The notes beneath the pieces were generated by a model. The model had not been told where the DNA came from. It saw only the letters and a list, made by a program, of their open reading frames with translations, and made no database searches. The position numbers were made by a program, and so were the translations under genes. DNA of 64,000 bases from Corallococcus macrosporus (GTDB lineage Bacteria; Myxococcota; Myxococcia; Myxococcales; Myxococcaceae): positions 124,001 to 188,000 of the forward strand of contig NZ_JAFIMU010000007.1 of the NCBI RefSeq assembly GCF_017302985.1, read 5' to 3'. Every line of letters begins with the position of its first letter. The first letter of the stretch is position 1. Of this stretch, positions 9,273 through 18,627 are shown in pieces.

Positions 9273-9840
9273 TCAATCGCCCGCGTCCTCCGCCGTGAAG
9301 CACAGCGCCTGGATCCGCGCCTCGAGCTCGGGTGCCACCCGGACGCGCGGCTCGAACCAGTTGGCGTACATGGAGACCTCCCGTGTCGGCCGGGGAAGCG
9401 GCTCCGCGTCACGCACGTCGACGCGGAGCACCTCCTCGAACCGTGACTCGAGGACGCCGAACATCCCGGCCCTCAGCACGGGGAGAGGCGTCCTCCCTGC
9501 CGATGAACGGGCCCGTCTCCTGGACGAACAACGGGCGCCCCTCCTCCGCCACGCCGTTCACGGCCACCCACTCCGTGGAGCACCCATCCTCCGTGGAGCA
9601 GGCCCACAGGGGCACGAGCGTCAGCTTCACCGTGACGGGCCCGGCGAGCGACCGCTCGGCGAGCGCCAGGCAGCGGTCGTGGTCCAGGCGCCCCGCGAGC
9701 ATCGGTCTCGCCGGTGCGGCCTTGCGGACGAACTCCGCCCACTCGCCCCGCTGGCACGCCTGGAGCGCCGCGGAGGCCTGCATCCACTCTCCGCCCAAAA
9801 TCCGCTGCGCGATCTCGATGCTCATGTCGGCTCCGCTCAT
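9273..9840 (-). pseudogene. Unknown small protein gene interrupted by a single-base frameshift
   Basis: Two overlapping frames on the same strand read as one protein. The 5' frame (from ATG 9840, MSGADMSIEIAQRILGG) makes good sense up to FIGREDASP. It then turns into an Arg/Pro-rich tail, while the next frame continues with VLRAGMFGVLESRFEEVLRV and ends ALCFTAEDAGD at 9273. Removing one base in the G run at 9480-9483 (CCCC on the coding strand) joins them into about 188 residues. This could be a true pseudogene or a sequencing error at a short homopolymer. I do not recognise the family. The WD40-like gene follows on the same strand. Confidence 0.6.
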
Positions 9841-9847
9841 TCGCGGC

Positions 9848-12370
9848 CTACGGCAGCGTCACAGGGAGGGGACGGGGACTGTTCGCCGCCTCTCCGTTGC
9901 CCAGCTGGCCCACGAGATTGCTACCCCATGACCAGACGGTGCCGTCCTTGGCCACGGCGAGGGTGTGCTTGGCACCCGCCGAGAGTGCCCGGACGCCGAG
10001 GAGCGCGACGACCAGCCCGCGCGACTGACCCTGGGCGTCCGCGCCCAGCCCCAGCTGTCCGGAGGCGTTCCAGCCAAAGGTGACGAGCGGAGCGCCGTCC
10101 AGCGCGGCCAGCGAGTGGTAATCCCCCGCGGCGATGCGCTCGATGTCCGAAAGCCCCAGGACCTTCTCCGGTGACGTGCGCTCAAGGACAAGCAGGTCGC
10201 CATGCTGCCCGGCCGAATTGCTCCCCCAGGCCCAGACGGTGCCGTCCTCACGCAGGGCCAGCGAGTGGTACCGGCCCGCGGCCACGGCGATGATGCTCGC
10301 CAGTCCCGGGACCTGCGCCGCCACGTCACGCCGGGTGTGCGTTCCATCCCCGAGCTGGCCCTGGCTGTTGTCCCCCAGGGCCCAGACGGTGCCGTTCTGA
10401 CGCAGGGCCAGCGTGTGGTAGCCACCCGCCGCGATGGCGGTCACCTGCGTCAGCCCCGCCACCTGCACCGGCGTGGTCTGCCTGAGGGCCGCCGCGGCCC
10501 CCAGCTGCCCGCCGTCGTTGCGCCCCCAGCCCCACACCGTGCCGTCCTGACGCAGGGCCAGCGAATACCCGGAGGACGCGGCCACGGCCGAGACACCGGT
10601 CAGCGACGCGACGGCGGTGGGCTTGGACGTCCCGAACCCGGTCAACTCGCTCCCCAGCTGCCCATCGCCATTGAATCCCCAGGCCATGACGGAGCCATCG
10701 TCGAGCACCACCAGCGAATGGGACGTGCCCGCGGCGACGCCCCGGACCCCGGCCAGTCCCGGCACCTGGACCGGTGCCGGGCTGGCGCTGCGGTCTTCCG
10801 AGAGCCCCAGAACGCCCGCGCCGTTGCTCCCCCAGCCCCAGACGGTGCCATCCGCCCGCAGGGCCAGGGAATGGGACGGGCCCGCGGCCACGGTCGACAC
10901 CTCCGTCAGCCCCAGCACCCGCACGGGCGCGCTGCGATTCGCGGCGTCCGGATCGCTTGCGAGCTGGGCCAGCCGGTTGTCGCCCCAGGCCCGCAGGCTT
11001 CCGTCCGCGAGCACGGCCAGGACATGCTCACTGCCCGCCGCCACGGCCCTCACGTCCGCGAGCCCCGGCACCAACTCCGGAGTCACCCGGCGCGTGTACT
11101 TCCCATCCCCCAACTGGCCGAAGGTGTTGACGCCCCAGGTGCGGACGGTGCCGTCCTCCATCAGGGCCACCGCCAGGCGGCTCCCCAGCGACAGGGCACT
11201 CACACGGTTCAACCCGGGCACCCGGTCCGGAAGGCTCCAGTTCAACCGGTCCTCGGGCCCCAGGGTGGCGTACCCGGCCGTGCCCCACGAGGACACCCCG
11301 CCGTCGGCGTGCAGGACGAACGACAGGCCATTGCCCGCGCTGACGGAGACGACCTCCTTCACCCCGGGCACCGGGACAGGGACACGGCTGCCGGACGCGC
11401 TGGCCCGTCCATCCCCGAACTCACCGTAGGTGTTGCTCCCCCACGCCCGGAGCGTTCCATCCGGAAGCAGGGCCAGGGCGTGGTCCCAGCCCATGGCCAC
11501 GGCGGTGACACGGGGCAGGCCGTGCACCTGCACGGGCGTGAGCCGGTCCTCGGTCGTCCCGTCCCCGAGCTGTCCCGCGCCGTTGCGTCCCCACGCCCAG
11601 ACGGTGCCGTCCTTGCGCAGGGCCAGCGTGGCGTAGAGGCTGGCGGAGATGGCGATGATGTCCCTCAGCCCCTCCACCTGCGCCGGCACGCCGCGCGCGG
11701 TGAACGTGCCATCCCCCAGCTGGCCGTAGTTGTTGGCGCCCCAGGCCCAGACGGTGCCGTCCCTTCGCAGGGCCAGGGAGTGGAGGACGCCGGAGGCCAC
11801 GGCCTGGACGTCCGTCAGCCCCGGCACCTTCCGGGGCACGGCGGCGCGCTCATCGCCGAGGGCGCCGAACGAGCCCCACTCCCAGACCGTGCCGTCAGGG
11901 CGCGCGACCACGGAGTAGGTGCCGCCCGAGGCGATGGACGGCAGGGCCGGGCACGCGACGACGGACACCGGGAAGGTGCGCAGGGTGGCGGGCGCCACGC
12001 CATTGGTGATGGTCACCGTCACCTTGACGCGCGTCCCGGCGGGCAGGCACTCCGGGCCCTTCCAGCTCACGTCGCTGGCCGTCGCGGTGCTCTGCGCCGG
12101 CTCGAGGACGCCCGCGCTGGCCTCCCAGCTGAAGCCCAGGCTCCGCTGCGCGTCATCCGTCGCGGCGACGTGGAACGTCACCGTCTCGCTCGCCAGCACG
12201 TTGATGGCGGACTGCGTGCTCTCGACGAGCTTGGGGGACGGGGCCTCCGGCGGGGGGGCCGGGTCGGAGCCACAGCCCATCCCCAGGAGCGCCACCACGG
12301 CCAGCATCACGAGGTTGAAACAAGGGCGACCCCAGGGGTGCCAGGAGGAAAAGCCAGTCAGTCGGTTCAT
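9848..12370 (-). CDS. Lipoprotein with 14 RCC1-type repeats
   Basis: 840 residues. A hydrophobic leader ending LLGMGC precedes a Ser/Pro-rich linker and an Ig-like segment (about 45-140) with bacterial Ig/PKD character (FSWEASAGVLEP, VKVTVTITNG). Then follow 14 RCC1 repeats of about 50 residues, each with DGTVWAWGxNxxGQLGDGT followed by a Val/Pro strand and a VxAVAAGxxHSLAL strand. Fourteen units would build two seven-bladed propellers (inference). Such proteins are common on myxobacterial surfaces and no enzymatic role is known. The lipobox is atypical because Gly, not Leu, is at -3. The repeats make the DNA itself a tandem array with a period of roughly 150-160 bases. Confidence 0.85.
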   Translation of the reverse strand: MNRLTGFSSWHPWGRPCFNLVMLAVVALLGMGCGSDPAPPPEAPSPKLVESTQSAINVLASETVTFHVAATDDAQRSLGFSWEASAGVLEPAQSTATASDVSWKGPECLPAGTRVKVTVTITNGVAPATLRTFPVSVVACPALPSIASGGTYSVVARPDGTVWEWGSFGALGDERAAVPRKVPGLTDVQAVASGVLHSLALRRDGTVWAWGANNYGQLGDGTFTARGVPAQVEGLRDIIAISASLYATLALRKDGTVWAWGRNGAGQLGDGTTEDRLTPVQVHGLPRVTAVAMGWDHALALLPDGTLRAWGSNTYGEFGDGRASASGSRVPVPVPGVKEVVSVSAGNGLSFVLHADGGVSSWGTAGYATLGPEDRLNWSLPDRVPGLNRVSALSLGSRLAVALMEDGTVRTWGVNTFGQLGDGKYTRRVTPELVPGLADVRAVAAGSEHVLAVLADGSLRAWGDNRLAQLASDPDAANRSAPVRVLGLTEVSTVAAGPSHSLALRADGTVWGWGSNGAGVLGLSEDRSASPAPVQVPGLAGVRGVAAGTSHSLVVLDDGSVMAWGFNGDGQLGSELTGFGTSKPTAVASLTGVSAVAASSGYSLALRQDGTVWGWGRNDGGQLGAAAALRQTTPVQVAGLTQVTAIAAGGYHTLALRQNGTVWALGDNSQGQLGDGTHTRRDVAAQVPGLASIIAVAAGRYHSLALREDGTVWAWGSNSAGQHGDLLVLERTSPEKVLGLSDIERIAAGDYHSLAALDGAPLVTFGWNASGQLGLGADAQGQSRGLVVALLGVRALSAGAKHTLAVAKDGTVWSWGSNLVGQLGNGEAANSPRPLPVTLP

Positions 12371-12491
12371 GCAGGGTCCGCGTGGAGAACAGGGAACGCG
12401 GGGCGTTTATCACGGATGGCTCGGGGTCGAAGCTGACCGCGAGCCCCAGCCCGATAGTCTTTGGGGGCCCCGAGCAAACACTGGCGGACTG

Positions 12492-12520
12492 TTTACAGCC
12501 GGACACGTCATCACTACGCT
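12492..12520 (+). promoter_or_regulatory. Sigma-70-type promoter giving a leaderless start
   Basis: TTTACA at 12492-12497 (five of six bases of TTGACA) is separated by exactly 17 bases from TACGCT at 12515-12520 (a TANNNT -10 box). Eight bases later comes the ATG of the next gene, which has no Shine-Dalgarno sequence. Transcription would start at or within a base or two of the A of the start codon. Confidence 0.6.
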
Positions 12521-12528
12521 GCCGCGCG

Positions 12529-13440
12529 ATGCCGCATGCGCGAGTGATTGGCTTTTTCGTGCTGGCGGCGGTCCTTGCGTTGCCTGGGATTGCCCACGCG
12601 CAGACCGTTGTCGGCCTCTACCCCATCCAGGGAAAACTCGAACCCGGTCCGCGTGCGGACGCGGAAGGGCTCATCGTGTCCGGAGTCCGCGCCAGTGAGC
12701 GGCGCTTCGGCGCGTTCATCCTGCGGGGACCCGTGCCGCTGAAGGCGTCGTGCGACCCCACGCCGACGACGGAGTGCCTGGCGGGGCTGAACCGGGGAGG
12801 CGCGACCCTCTTCGCGGAAGGGGCCATGGGGGCGGACGGCGTGGTCACCGTCACCCTGACGGCCATCCGCGGAGCGCAGCGGACGCGCCCCATTTCGTTC
12901 CGCTTCATCCCGGGCTTCCTGGACCTGCGGCCGGCGCACTTCGCCGTCGACCAGTTGGAGAAGGCCTTCGCGGAGCTGGGCACGCCCCTCGCGGACAGCG
13001 CGGCGCCCAGGACGGAGGCCCCCGTGGCGCAGGCCCCCGTCGCGGACGCGGCTCCCAGCGAAGCGGACCCGGTGTCGCTCACCTCCGGGTCGCCCTATGA
13101 GGACGACGCGCCGGCCCCCACGTCCTCCGGGTGGATGCGCAAGACGGGCATCTACGCGTCCATTGGCGGCGCGGTGCTGGTGGGCGCGGGCGGCGTCTTC
13201 GGGCTGCGCAGCCGCAGCCTGAACAACGACCTGTCCACCCGCTACACGGAGGGCCGCCTGGTGCCGGGGGACCGCTCGAGGTTCGACCGGGCGAAGACGT
13301 CCAGCACGCTGGCGAACACGCTGATGATTGGCGGCGGCGTCATCGCGCTCACCGGGCTCACCTTCTGGGGCCTGTCGGCCGTGTCGTTCGACTCGGATGG
13401 CCGCGGCGGCGGCAAGCTCAACGTGGGGGGACGCTTTTGA
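12529..13440 (+). CDS. Secreted/membrane protein of unknown function with C-terminal hairpin of membrane segments
   Basis: 303 residues. A signal peptide (VIGFFVLAAVLALPGIAHAQ) is followed by a domain of about 130 residues with two Cys (C in KASCDPTPTTEC), then an Ala/Pro-rich linker, and two hydrophobic segments near the C terminus (IYASIGGAVLVGAGGVFGL and ANTLMIGGGVIALTGLTFWG) joined by a polar loop. This two-segment ending is frequent in uncharacterised myxobacterial envelope proteins. I do not recognise the first domain. The gene's TGA stop overlaps the TTG start of the next gene (TTGA), so the two are probably coupled. Start ATG 12529 fits the leaderless promoter upstream. Confidence 0.65.
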   Translation: MPHARVIGFFVLAAVLALPGIAHAQTVVGLYPIQGKLEPGPRADAEGLIVSGVRASERRFGAFILRGPVPLKASCDPTPTTECLAGLNRGGATLFAEGAMGADGVVTVTLTAIRGAQRTRPISFRFIPGFLDLRPAHFAVDQLEKAFAELGTPLADSAAPRTEAPVAQAPVADAAPSEADPVSLTSGSPYEDDAPAPTSSGWMRKTGIYASIGGAVLVGAGGVFGLRSRSLNNDLSTRYTEGRLVPGDRSRFDRAKTSSTLANTLMIGGGVIALTGLTFWGLSAVSFDSDGRGGGKLNVGGRF

Positions 13441-14792
13441 TTCGCGCATTCATGGTGTGGGGAGCGGTGCTGTTCCTGGCGTCGTGCTCGAGCACGGTGG
13501 AGGGACTGTGCGAGGACGACTCGGACTGTCTGGCGGGCCTGAGCTGCCAGGGCGGCGTCTGCGTCGGGTGCGGCGGCGACGACCAGTGCAAGGCCTGGCA
13601 GGCCTGCACGGCGGACCGGCGGTGCGAGCTGCGCGAGGGCATGTGCGAGAAGAGCGCGCAGTGCAAGTCGTGGGAGACGTGCGGGGCCAACAACACCTGC
13701 GTCGTCGCGTCGGGCGCGTGCGCGACCGCGGCGGACTGCAAGGCCCACGAGAGCTGCGACGAGGCGGCGAAGCGCTGCGTGCTCCAGGAGGGCCGGTGCA
13801 ACACCGCCGATGACTGCAACGAGGGCGCCCTCTGGACGTCCGCGTGCGGGGCCGACAACCAGTGCCACACGGAAGAGGCGTCCGGGAACGACGTGCTCAT
13901 CTGGGGCACGCTCATGGAGGGCATCTGCGGCTACGACGCGATCTCCAGCGTCCTGACGCCCTTGCGCGTGCAGGTGGGCTTCGGCTGCTACACCACCAGC
14001 GTCTACGACGACGCGGTGGTCTCCCCCAACGGCCGCGTCTACTACGTCGACCGGGCCGCGGACCCGCAGCGCGTGAAGATCTTCAACCCGGATCCCTTCA
14101 AGGTCGAAGGTGGAAAGCGCACGTACCCGCCCCAGGCCACCGACAACGACACCAAGCTGCCGGCCCCGGGCTGCAAGGCGGACCAGGACCTCGGGACCTT
14201 CGTGCTCCAGGCGGGAACCGGCGCCATCGCCTACAGCTGCAACCTCGCCGGCACCGACACCACGTACTACGACACCAACGGGGCGGTCGTGGCGGCCGGC
14301 TACGAGCTGCTGGCGTGGAACGCCGACAACCACCTGCTCGCGCAGACCGGCGGCTTCAAGCTGTTCGTGCTGACGCCGGACCGGACGCCGCTCCCGGTGA
14401 CGGGGCTGCCGAGCGGCTGGGCCTTCCGCGACGCGCGCGCGACCACGGCGGGCTTCTGGCTGGCCATCTCCCTGTCGGGGACCGACTTCCAGCTGTGGCG
14501 CGTCGGCCACGACGGCGTGGCGACCCTCCAGGGGAACTACGGCGCGCTCCCGCAGGGCGTCACCGGGTACTCGGCGGGCGTGCTGGACCGCTCGGGCGCC
14601 CTGTACGTGGAAGGGACCTTGCGGGATGCCACGGGCGACCTCGTCGACATCGTCGTCCAGCGGCCGCCCGACGGCACCACGGCCACCATCGTGTACTCCG
14701 AGGCCAACGCCCCGGAGAAGGTGAACTACGCGGCGGACTACAAGGTGCTCTTCAACTTCATGCACATCTCGTATCTCTTCGCGGGCCCCTGA
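13437..14792 (+). CDS. Cysteine-rich lipoprotein with Dickkopf-like repeats and beta-propeller-like C-terminal part
   Basis: About 451 residues if read from TTG 13437. That start overlaps the previous stop and has GGGGGG about 5 bases upstream; ATG 13452 is the alternative but would lose the basic residue of the leader. The leader ends LFLASC, a good lipobox, so it is probably an outer-membrane lipoprotein. Residues of roughly 20-130 hold five cysteine-rich units of the form CxxDxDCxxGxxCxxxxC, resembling the short disulfide-linked modules of myxobacterial surface proteins. The remaining 300 residues have repeated beta strands (VVSPNGRVYYVDR, LLAWNADNHLLAQ, GVLDRSGALYVEG) and may form a propeller. 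Function unknown. Confidence 0.7.
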   Translation: MIRAFMVWGAVLFLASCSSTVEGLCEDDSDCLAGLSCQGGVCVGCGGDDQCKAWQACTADRRCELREGMCEKSAQCKSWETCGANNTCVVASGACATAADCKAHESCDEAAKRCVLQEGRCNTADDCNEGALWTSACGADNQCHTEEASGNDVLIWGTLMEGICGYDAISSVLTPLRVQVGFGCYTTSVYDDAVVSPNGRVYYVDRAADPQRVKIFNPDPFKVEGGKRTYPPQATDNDTKLPAPGCKADQDLGTFVLQAGTGAIAYSCNLAGTDTTYYDTNGAVVAAGYELLAWNADNHLLAQTGGFKLFVLTPDRTPLPVTGLPSGWAFRDARATTAGFWLAISLSGTDFQLWRVGHDGVATLQGNYGALPQGVTGYSAGVLDRSGALYVEGTLRDATGDLVDIVVQRPPDGTTATIVYSEANAPEKVNYAADYKVLFNFMHISYLFAGP

Positions 14793-14797
14793 CGCGC

Positions 14798-16003
14798 GTG
14801 CCCGCCCCGGAGTCCATCGGCGCTGTCGCACGGGGACTCCGGGCCGGCTGGCTCTGCACCGGCCTCCTGCTGGCCGCGTGCAGGGCCCCCGCGCCCCCGC
14901 CGGAGAGTCCTTCCATGACCTGGGTGAGCATCGCGGCGTCGGACGCGCGGGTGCGGTACGTGGGCCGGACGTACCGCTCCGCCGCGGGCGTCGTCTTCTC
15001 CCACCCGGGCGTCACGGTGCGCGCGCGCTTCTGGGGGGACGCGGTGCGGATGCGGCTGGACGACGCGGGCACCGGCGGCGACGTGGGGACGAACCACTTC
15101 GACGTCGTGGTGGACGGGGCGCCTGCGCGCCTGCTGGCGGTGCGGCCCGGCCAGGGCAGCTACGTGCTCGCCAGCGGCCTCCCCGTGGGCCTGCACACGG
15201 TGGAGGTCCTCAAGCGCACCGAGTCCCTGGTGGGCGCCAGCACGCTCCTGTCGCTGGAGGTGCACGGCGAGCTGCGGGAGCCGCCCCCGCGCACCGGGCC
15301 GCGGCTGGAGTTCATCGGGGACTCCATCACCTGCGGCTACGGCACCGACGTCACCTTCGTCCCGGAGTCGTCCTCCTCGAAGGTGCCTGGGTTCACGGCG
15401 AAGCACCAGAATCCCAGACGCGGCTATGGCTGGCTCACGGCGCAGCGCCTGGGCGCGGAGGCGGAGCTCGTCTGTTATTCGGGCCACGGCGTGTACCGCA
15501 ACCTGGACCTGACCACGTCCGCGTTGATCCCCGCCCTCTACGAGCAGGCCGTCCCGGACCATCCCGCCGTCTGGGATTTCCCCAGCGGCTCGCCGGATGT
15601 GATTGTCCTCAACGCCGGCACCAATGACACGTTCGCGGGCAGCGGCACGCCCGCGTTCCTCCCGGACGAAGCGGCCTTCAAGGCCGCCTACCGCGGCTTC
15701 CTCGCGCGGCTCCGCGCGCTGCATCCGCGCGCGCACATCGTGTGCACGCTGGGCAGCATGACGGATGGCTTCAAGCGGATGGAGCAGCAGGGCGTGGTGA
15801 GGTCCGTGCACGTCGGCGACTGGATTTCGGAGCTGGTGGCGGAGCGCCAGCGCGACGGCGACACGCGAATCCACCGCCACGTCATGGCCGTGCAGAACCC
15901 CTTCGCCGACGGCGTGGGCGAGGACTGGCATCCCTCCGCCGCCACGCACCAGAAGATGGCGGAGTCGCTGGGCCGCTTCCTCCAGGACGTCGTCCGGCCC
16001 TGA
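14798..16003 (+). CDS. SGNH/GDSL esterase lipoprotein, carbohydrate esterase family 2-like
   Basis: About 401 residues. The leader ends GLLLAAC (lipobox). An N-terminal jelly-roll-like domain (about 35-160: VRYVGRTYRS, VVDGAPARLLAV) precedes an SGNH hydrolase domain with GDSITCGYG (block I, catalytic Ser), NAGTND (block III) and DWHPS (block V, Asp-His). This two-domain order is that of CE2 acetyl esterases, which remove acetyl groups from polysaccharides; the natural substrate here is unknown. It begins 5 bases after the cysteine-rich lipoprotein gene, so 12529-16003 probably form one transcript. GTG 14798 was chosen as the first start after the upstream stop. Confidence 0.82.
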   Translation: MPAPESIGAVARGLRAGWLCTGLLLAACRAPAPPPESPSMTWVSIAASDARVRYVGRTYRSAAGVVFSHPGVTVRARFWGDAVRMRLDDAGTGGDVGTNHFDVVVDGAPARLLAVRPGQGSYVLASGLPVGLHTVEVLKRTESLVGASTLLSLEVHGELREPPPRTGPRLEFIGDSITCGYGTDVTFVPESSSSKVPGFTAKHQNPRRGYGWLTAQRLGAEAELVCYSGHGVYRNLDLTTSALIPALYEQAVPDHPAVWDFPSGSPDVIVLNAGTNDTFAGSGTPAFLPDEAAFKAAYRGFLARLRALHPRAHIVCTLGSMTDGFKRMEQQGVVRSVHVGDWISELVAERQRDGDTRIHRHVMAVQNPFADGVGEDWHPSAATHQKMAESLGRFLQDVVRP

Positions 16004-16157
16004 ACCGCCACGCATGAGCGACGGGGCGAGGGGGCCAACCCCTGGCATCCCGCCATGCGATTGCAGCACTCAGAGTGCGTGTCGAAGGTTGCGTGGAACC
16101 CGAGGAGGCCTCCGAGAACCACCGAGGCCGGCAGGCTCCTCCTTCCACAGGGCATGT

Positions 16158-16973
16158 ATGAGTCCCGTCCTCTTCCTCTTCGCGGCCCTGGCCCAGACAC
16201 CCACGCCTCCTGACGACGCGGCGGATGCTCCCTCCGCGGCTTCCGTCGAGTCCGAAGCAGACGACGAAGAGGACGCGGGCTGGACGGGCTCCGTTGGGCT
16301 GGGTGCGTCCTTCTTCACCGGCAACAGCCGCGCCTTCACCCTCACGGGCGATGCCCTGGCGGAGTACGACTCTCCGGTGTGGGCGCTGACGGTGGAGGCG
16401 GATGGTGCGTACGGCAACGCCGCCGCCGAGGACGCGGAGGAGCGCGAGGTCACGGCCAAGACGCTGGGCGGCTGGGCGCGCGGTGACTACCGCTTCACGC
16501 CCCTGGTCAGCGCCTACACCTTCCTGGGCGCGCAGGCCGACCACCCCGCGAGCCTGGAGCTGCGCACCGAGGCGGAGCTGGGCGTGGGCCTCACGTTCCT
16601 CGAGCGGCACGAGGCGTCGAACGAGCTCCTGCTGCGCACGTACATTGGCGGCAGCTACGCGCGCGACCGCCGGTTCCAGTACTTCCCCACGCGGCAGAAC
16701 CTGCCGGACGTGAACCTGTGGTCGCCCGCGGTGGGCGTGGCGTTCCGCTACGACATCAACGAACGGGTGCACCTGCGCGAGGACGCCCTGCTGCTGCCGG
16801 ATGTCTTTGGCGACGCCCGCGTGCTCCTGGACTCCACCACGAAGCTGTCCGTGCACCTGACGGACCGCTTCGCGCTCACCACGTTCTTCGAAGTGCAACA
16901 CGACAGCGCACCCGCGGCGGGAAAGGTCCGGACGGACACTTCGCTTTCGCTGGGAGGCGAGCTGACGCTCTGA
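16158..16973 (+). CDS. DUF481 family outer-membrane protein
   Basis: 271 residues. A short leader (MSPVLFLFAALAQ) is followed by an acidic Asp/Glu-rich linker and a DUF481 (YdiY-like) barrel domain from WTGSVGLGASFFTGNSRAF to the end. The repeated strands (GGWARGDYRFTPLVSAYTF, VGVAFRYDINERVHL, RFALTTFFEV) and the terminal GGELTL fit an outer-membrane barrel. Members have no assigned substrate. It lies 25 bases ahead of an AbgT transporter gene on the same strand, so it could be the outer-membrane component of that uptake unit (inference). Start ATG 16158 has only a weak AGGG ribosome site. Confidence 0.75.
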   Translation: MSPVLFLFAALAQTPTPPDDAADAPSAASVESEADDEEDAGWTGSVGLGASFFTGNSRAFTLTGDALAEYDSPVWALTVEADGAYGNAAAEDAEEREVTAKTLGGWARGDYRFTPLVSAYTFLGAQADHPASLELRTEAELGVGLTFLERHEASNELLLRTYIGGSYARDRRFQYFPTRQNLPDVNLWSPAVGVAFRYDINERVHLREDALLLPDVFGDARVLLDSTTKLSVHLTDRFALTTFFEVQHDSAPAAGKVRTDTSLSLGGELTL

Positions 16974-16998
16974 GGGATTGGAAAGGAGCAGCACTCCC

Positions 16999-18591
16999 AT
17001 GGCCAAAGCGGCTCATTTCGACGACATCGACGTCCCCGGCGAGACGAAGAAGAAGCGGAGCGCGACGCCGCCGAAGAAGAAGGGCATGGAGCGGGTGCTC
17101 GACACCATCGAGCGGGTGGGCAACAAGGTCCCCCACCCCGCGGTCATCTTCGTGGCGCTGATTGCCATCGTGATGGTGCTCTCCCACGTCTTCTACCGGC
17201 TGGGCGCCAGCGTCACCTACGAGGCCATCAACCCGGAGACGCACCAACTGGAGCAGACGACCACCGCCGCGAAGAGCCTGCTCACCGGCGAGGGGCTGCG
17301 CTTCATGTTCGCGGGCGTCGTCCAGCACTTCATGGACTTCAACGCGGTGGGCGTCATCATCGTCGCCATGCTGGGCGTGGGCGTCGCGGACGCGGCGGGC
17401 CTGGTGGGTGCGCTCATCCGCAAGCTCGTCGCCGTCGCGCCGGCCCGGGCCCTCACGTACATCCTGGTGTTCGTGGGCATCCTGTCGAGCATCGCCGCGG
17501 ATGCCGGCTACCTGGTGCTGATTCCCCTGGCGGCGGCGGCCTACCTCACCGTGGGCAGGCATCCGTTGGCGGGGCTGGCGGCGTCCTTCGCGGGCGTCGC
17601 CGCGGTCTTCACCGTCAACATCCTGATCAAACCCCTGGATGGCATCCTGACGGAGATCACCAACGACGCCATCCACATCATGGCGCCGGACCGCTCCATC
17701 GACCTGACGGCGAACTTCTGGTTCTCCGCCGCGTCGGTGGTCATGCTGACCCTCGTCGTGTCGCTCATCAGCGACCGGCTGATTGAACCCCGGCTGGGGC
17801 CCTACGCGGGAGAGAAGCCCGCCGCGACGGGCGCGAAGCTGTCCCCGGAGGAGTCGCGGGGGCTGAAGTTCGCGTTCTGGGGGCTCGTGGGCGTCCTGGT
17901 GTTCTTCGGGCTGCTGGCGCTTCCTCCGGGGGCTCCGCTGCGCAACCCGGAGACGGGCGCGCTCGTGGGGGATTCGCCGTTCATGAACGGCCTCATCGTC
18001 GCCATCACCGTGCTGTTCCTGGTGACGGGGGCCGCCTACGGCGTTGGCGCCGGGACGCTCAAGAACAGCGTGGACGTCATCAAGGCCATGGAGAAGGCCG
18101 TCGCGGGGCTGGGCGGCCTCATCTTCCTGCTCTTCATCATCAGCCAGTTCATCGCCCTGTTCACCTACACGAACATGGCGACCATCGCGGCCGTGAAGGT
18201 GGGTGACGCGCTGGAGCACGCGGGCCTGGGCGCGCTGCCGCTGCTCATCGGGTTCGTGCTGGTCGTCGCCGTCCTGGACCTCATCATGACGGGGGCCATT
18301 CCCAAGTGGGCCATCTTCGCGCCCGTGTTCGTGCCGCTGCTGATGCGGCTGAACGTGGACCCGGAGGCCGTGCTCGCCGCCTACCGCGTGGGCGACGGCC
18401 CGTTCAATGCCATCTCACCGCTCAACGCCTACTTCGCGCTCATCGTCACCTTCGCCCAGAAGTACCAGAAGGACGCGGGCGTCGGGACGGTCGTGGCCCT
18501 GATGCTGCCGTACGTCATCGTCGTCTTCGCCGTGTGGATTGCCCTCCTGGTGGCCTGGCAGGTGCTGGGGTTGCCATGGGGGCTTGGGTAG
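16999..18591 (+). CDS. abgT: AbgT family transporter
   Basis: 530 residues. A Lys-rich cytoplasmic N terminus (TKKKRSATPPKKK) precedes about 11-13 membrane segments. The AbgT family is recognised by VGNKVPHPAVIF near the start, GVGVADAAGLVGALIRK, GILSSIAADAGYLVLIPL and the MTGAIPKWAIFAPVFVPL segment late in the protein. In Escherichia coli the family member imports p-aminobenzoyl-glutamate; others export antimetabolites such as sulfonamides. ATG 16999 has GAAAGGAG ten bases upstream. The next gene, an M17 aminopeptidase, could cleave the imported dipeptide-like substrate, replacing the M20 hydrolases AbgA/AbgB found elsewhere (inference). Confidence 0.9.
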   Translation: MAKAAHFDDIDVPGETKKKRSATPPKKKGMERVLDTIERVGNKVPHPAVIFVALIAIVMVLSHVFYRLGASVTYEAINPETHQLEQTTTAAKSLLTGEGLRFMFAGVVQHFMDFNAVGVIIVAMLGVGVADAAGLVGALIRKLVAVAPARALTYILVFVGILSSIAADAGYLVLIPLAAAAYLTVGRHPLAGLAASFAGVAAVFTVNILIKPLDGILTEITNDAIHIMAPDRSIDLTANFWFSAASVVMLTLVVSLISDRLIEPRLGPYAGEKPAATGAKLSPEESRGLKFAFWGLVGVLVFFGLLALPPGAPLRNPETGALVGDSPFMNGLIVAITVLFLVTGAAYGVGAGTLKNSVDVIKAMEKAVAGLGGLIFLLFIISQFIALFTYTNMATIAAVKVGDALEHAGLGALPLLIGFVLVVAVLDLIMTGAIPKWAIFAPVFVPLLMRLNVDPEAVLAAYRVGDGPFNAISPLNAYFALIVTFAQKYQKDAGVGTVVALMLPYVIVVFAVWIALLVAWQVLGLPWGLG

Positions 18592-18627
18592 GCCCGTCTC
18601 ATTCGCCATCTTCCTCAGGAGGCTTCC

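Noticed and set aside
9409-9840. The 143-codon frame taken as a complete intact gene
   Set aside because: Its C-terminal 20 or so residues become an Arg-rich tail exactly where the neighbouring frame continues the protein sensibly, so a frameshift explains the data better.
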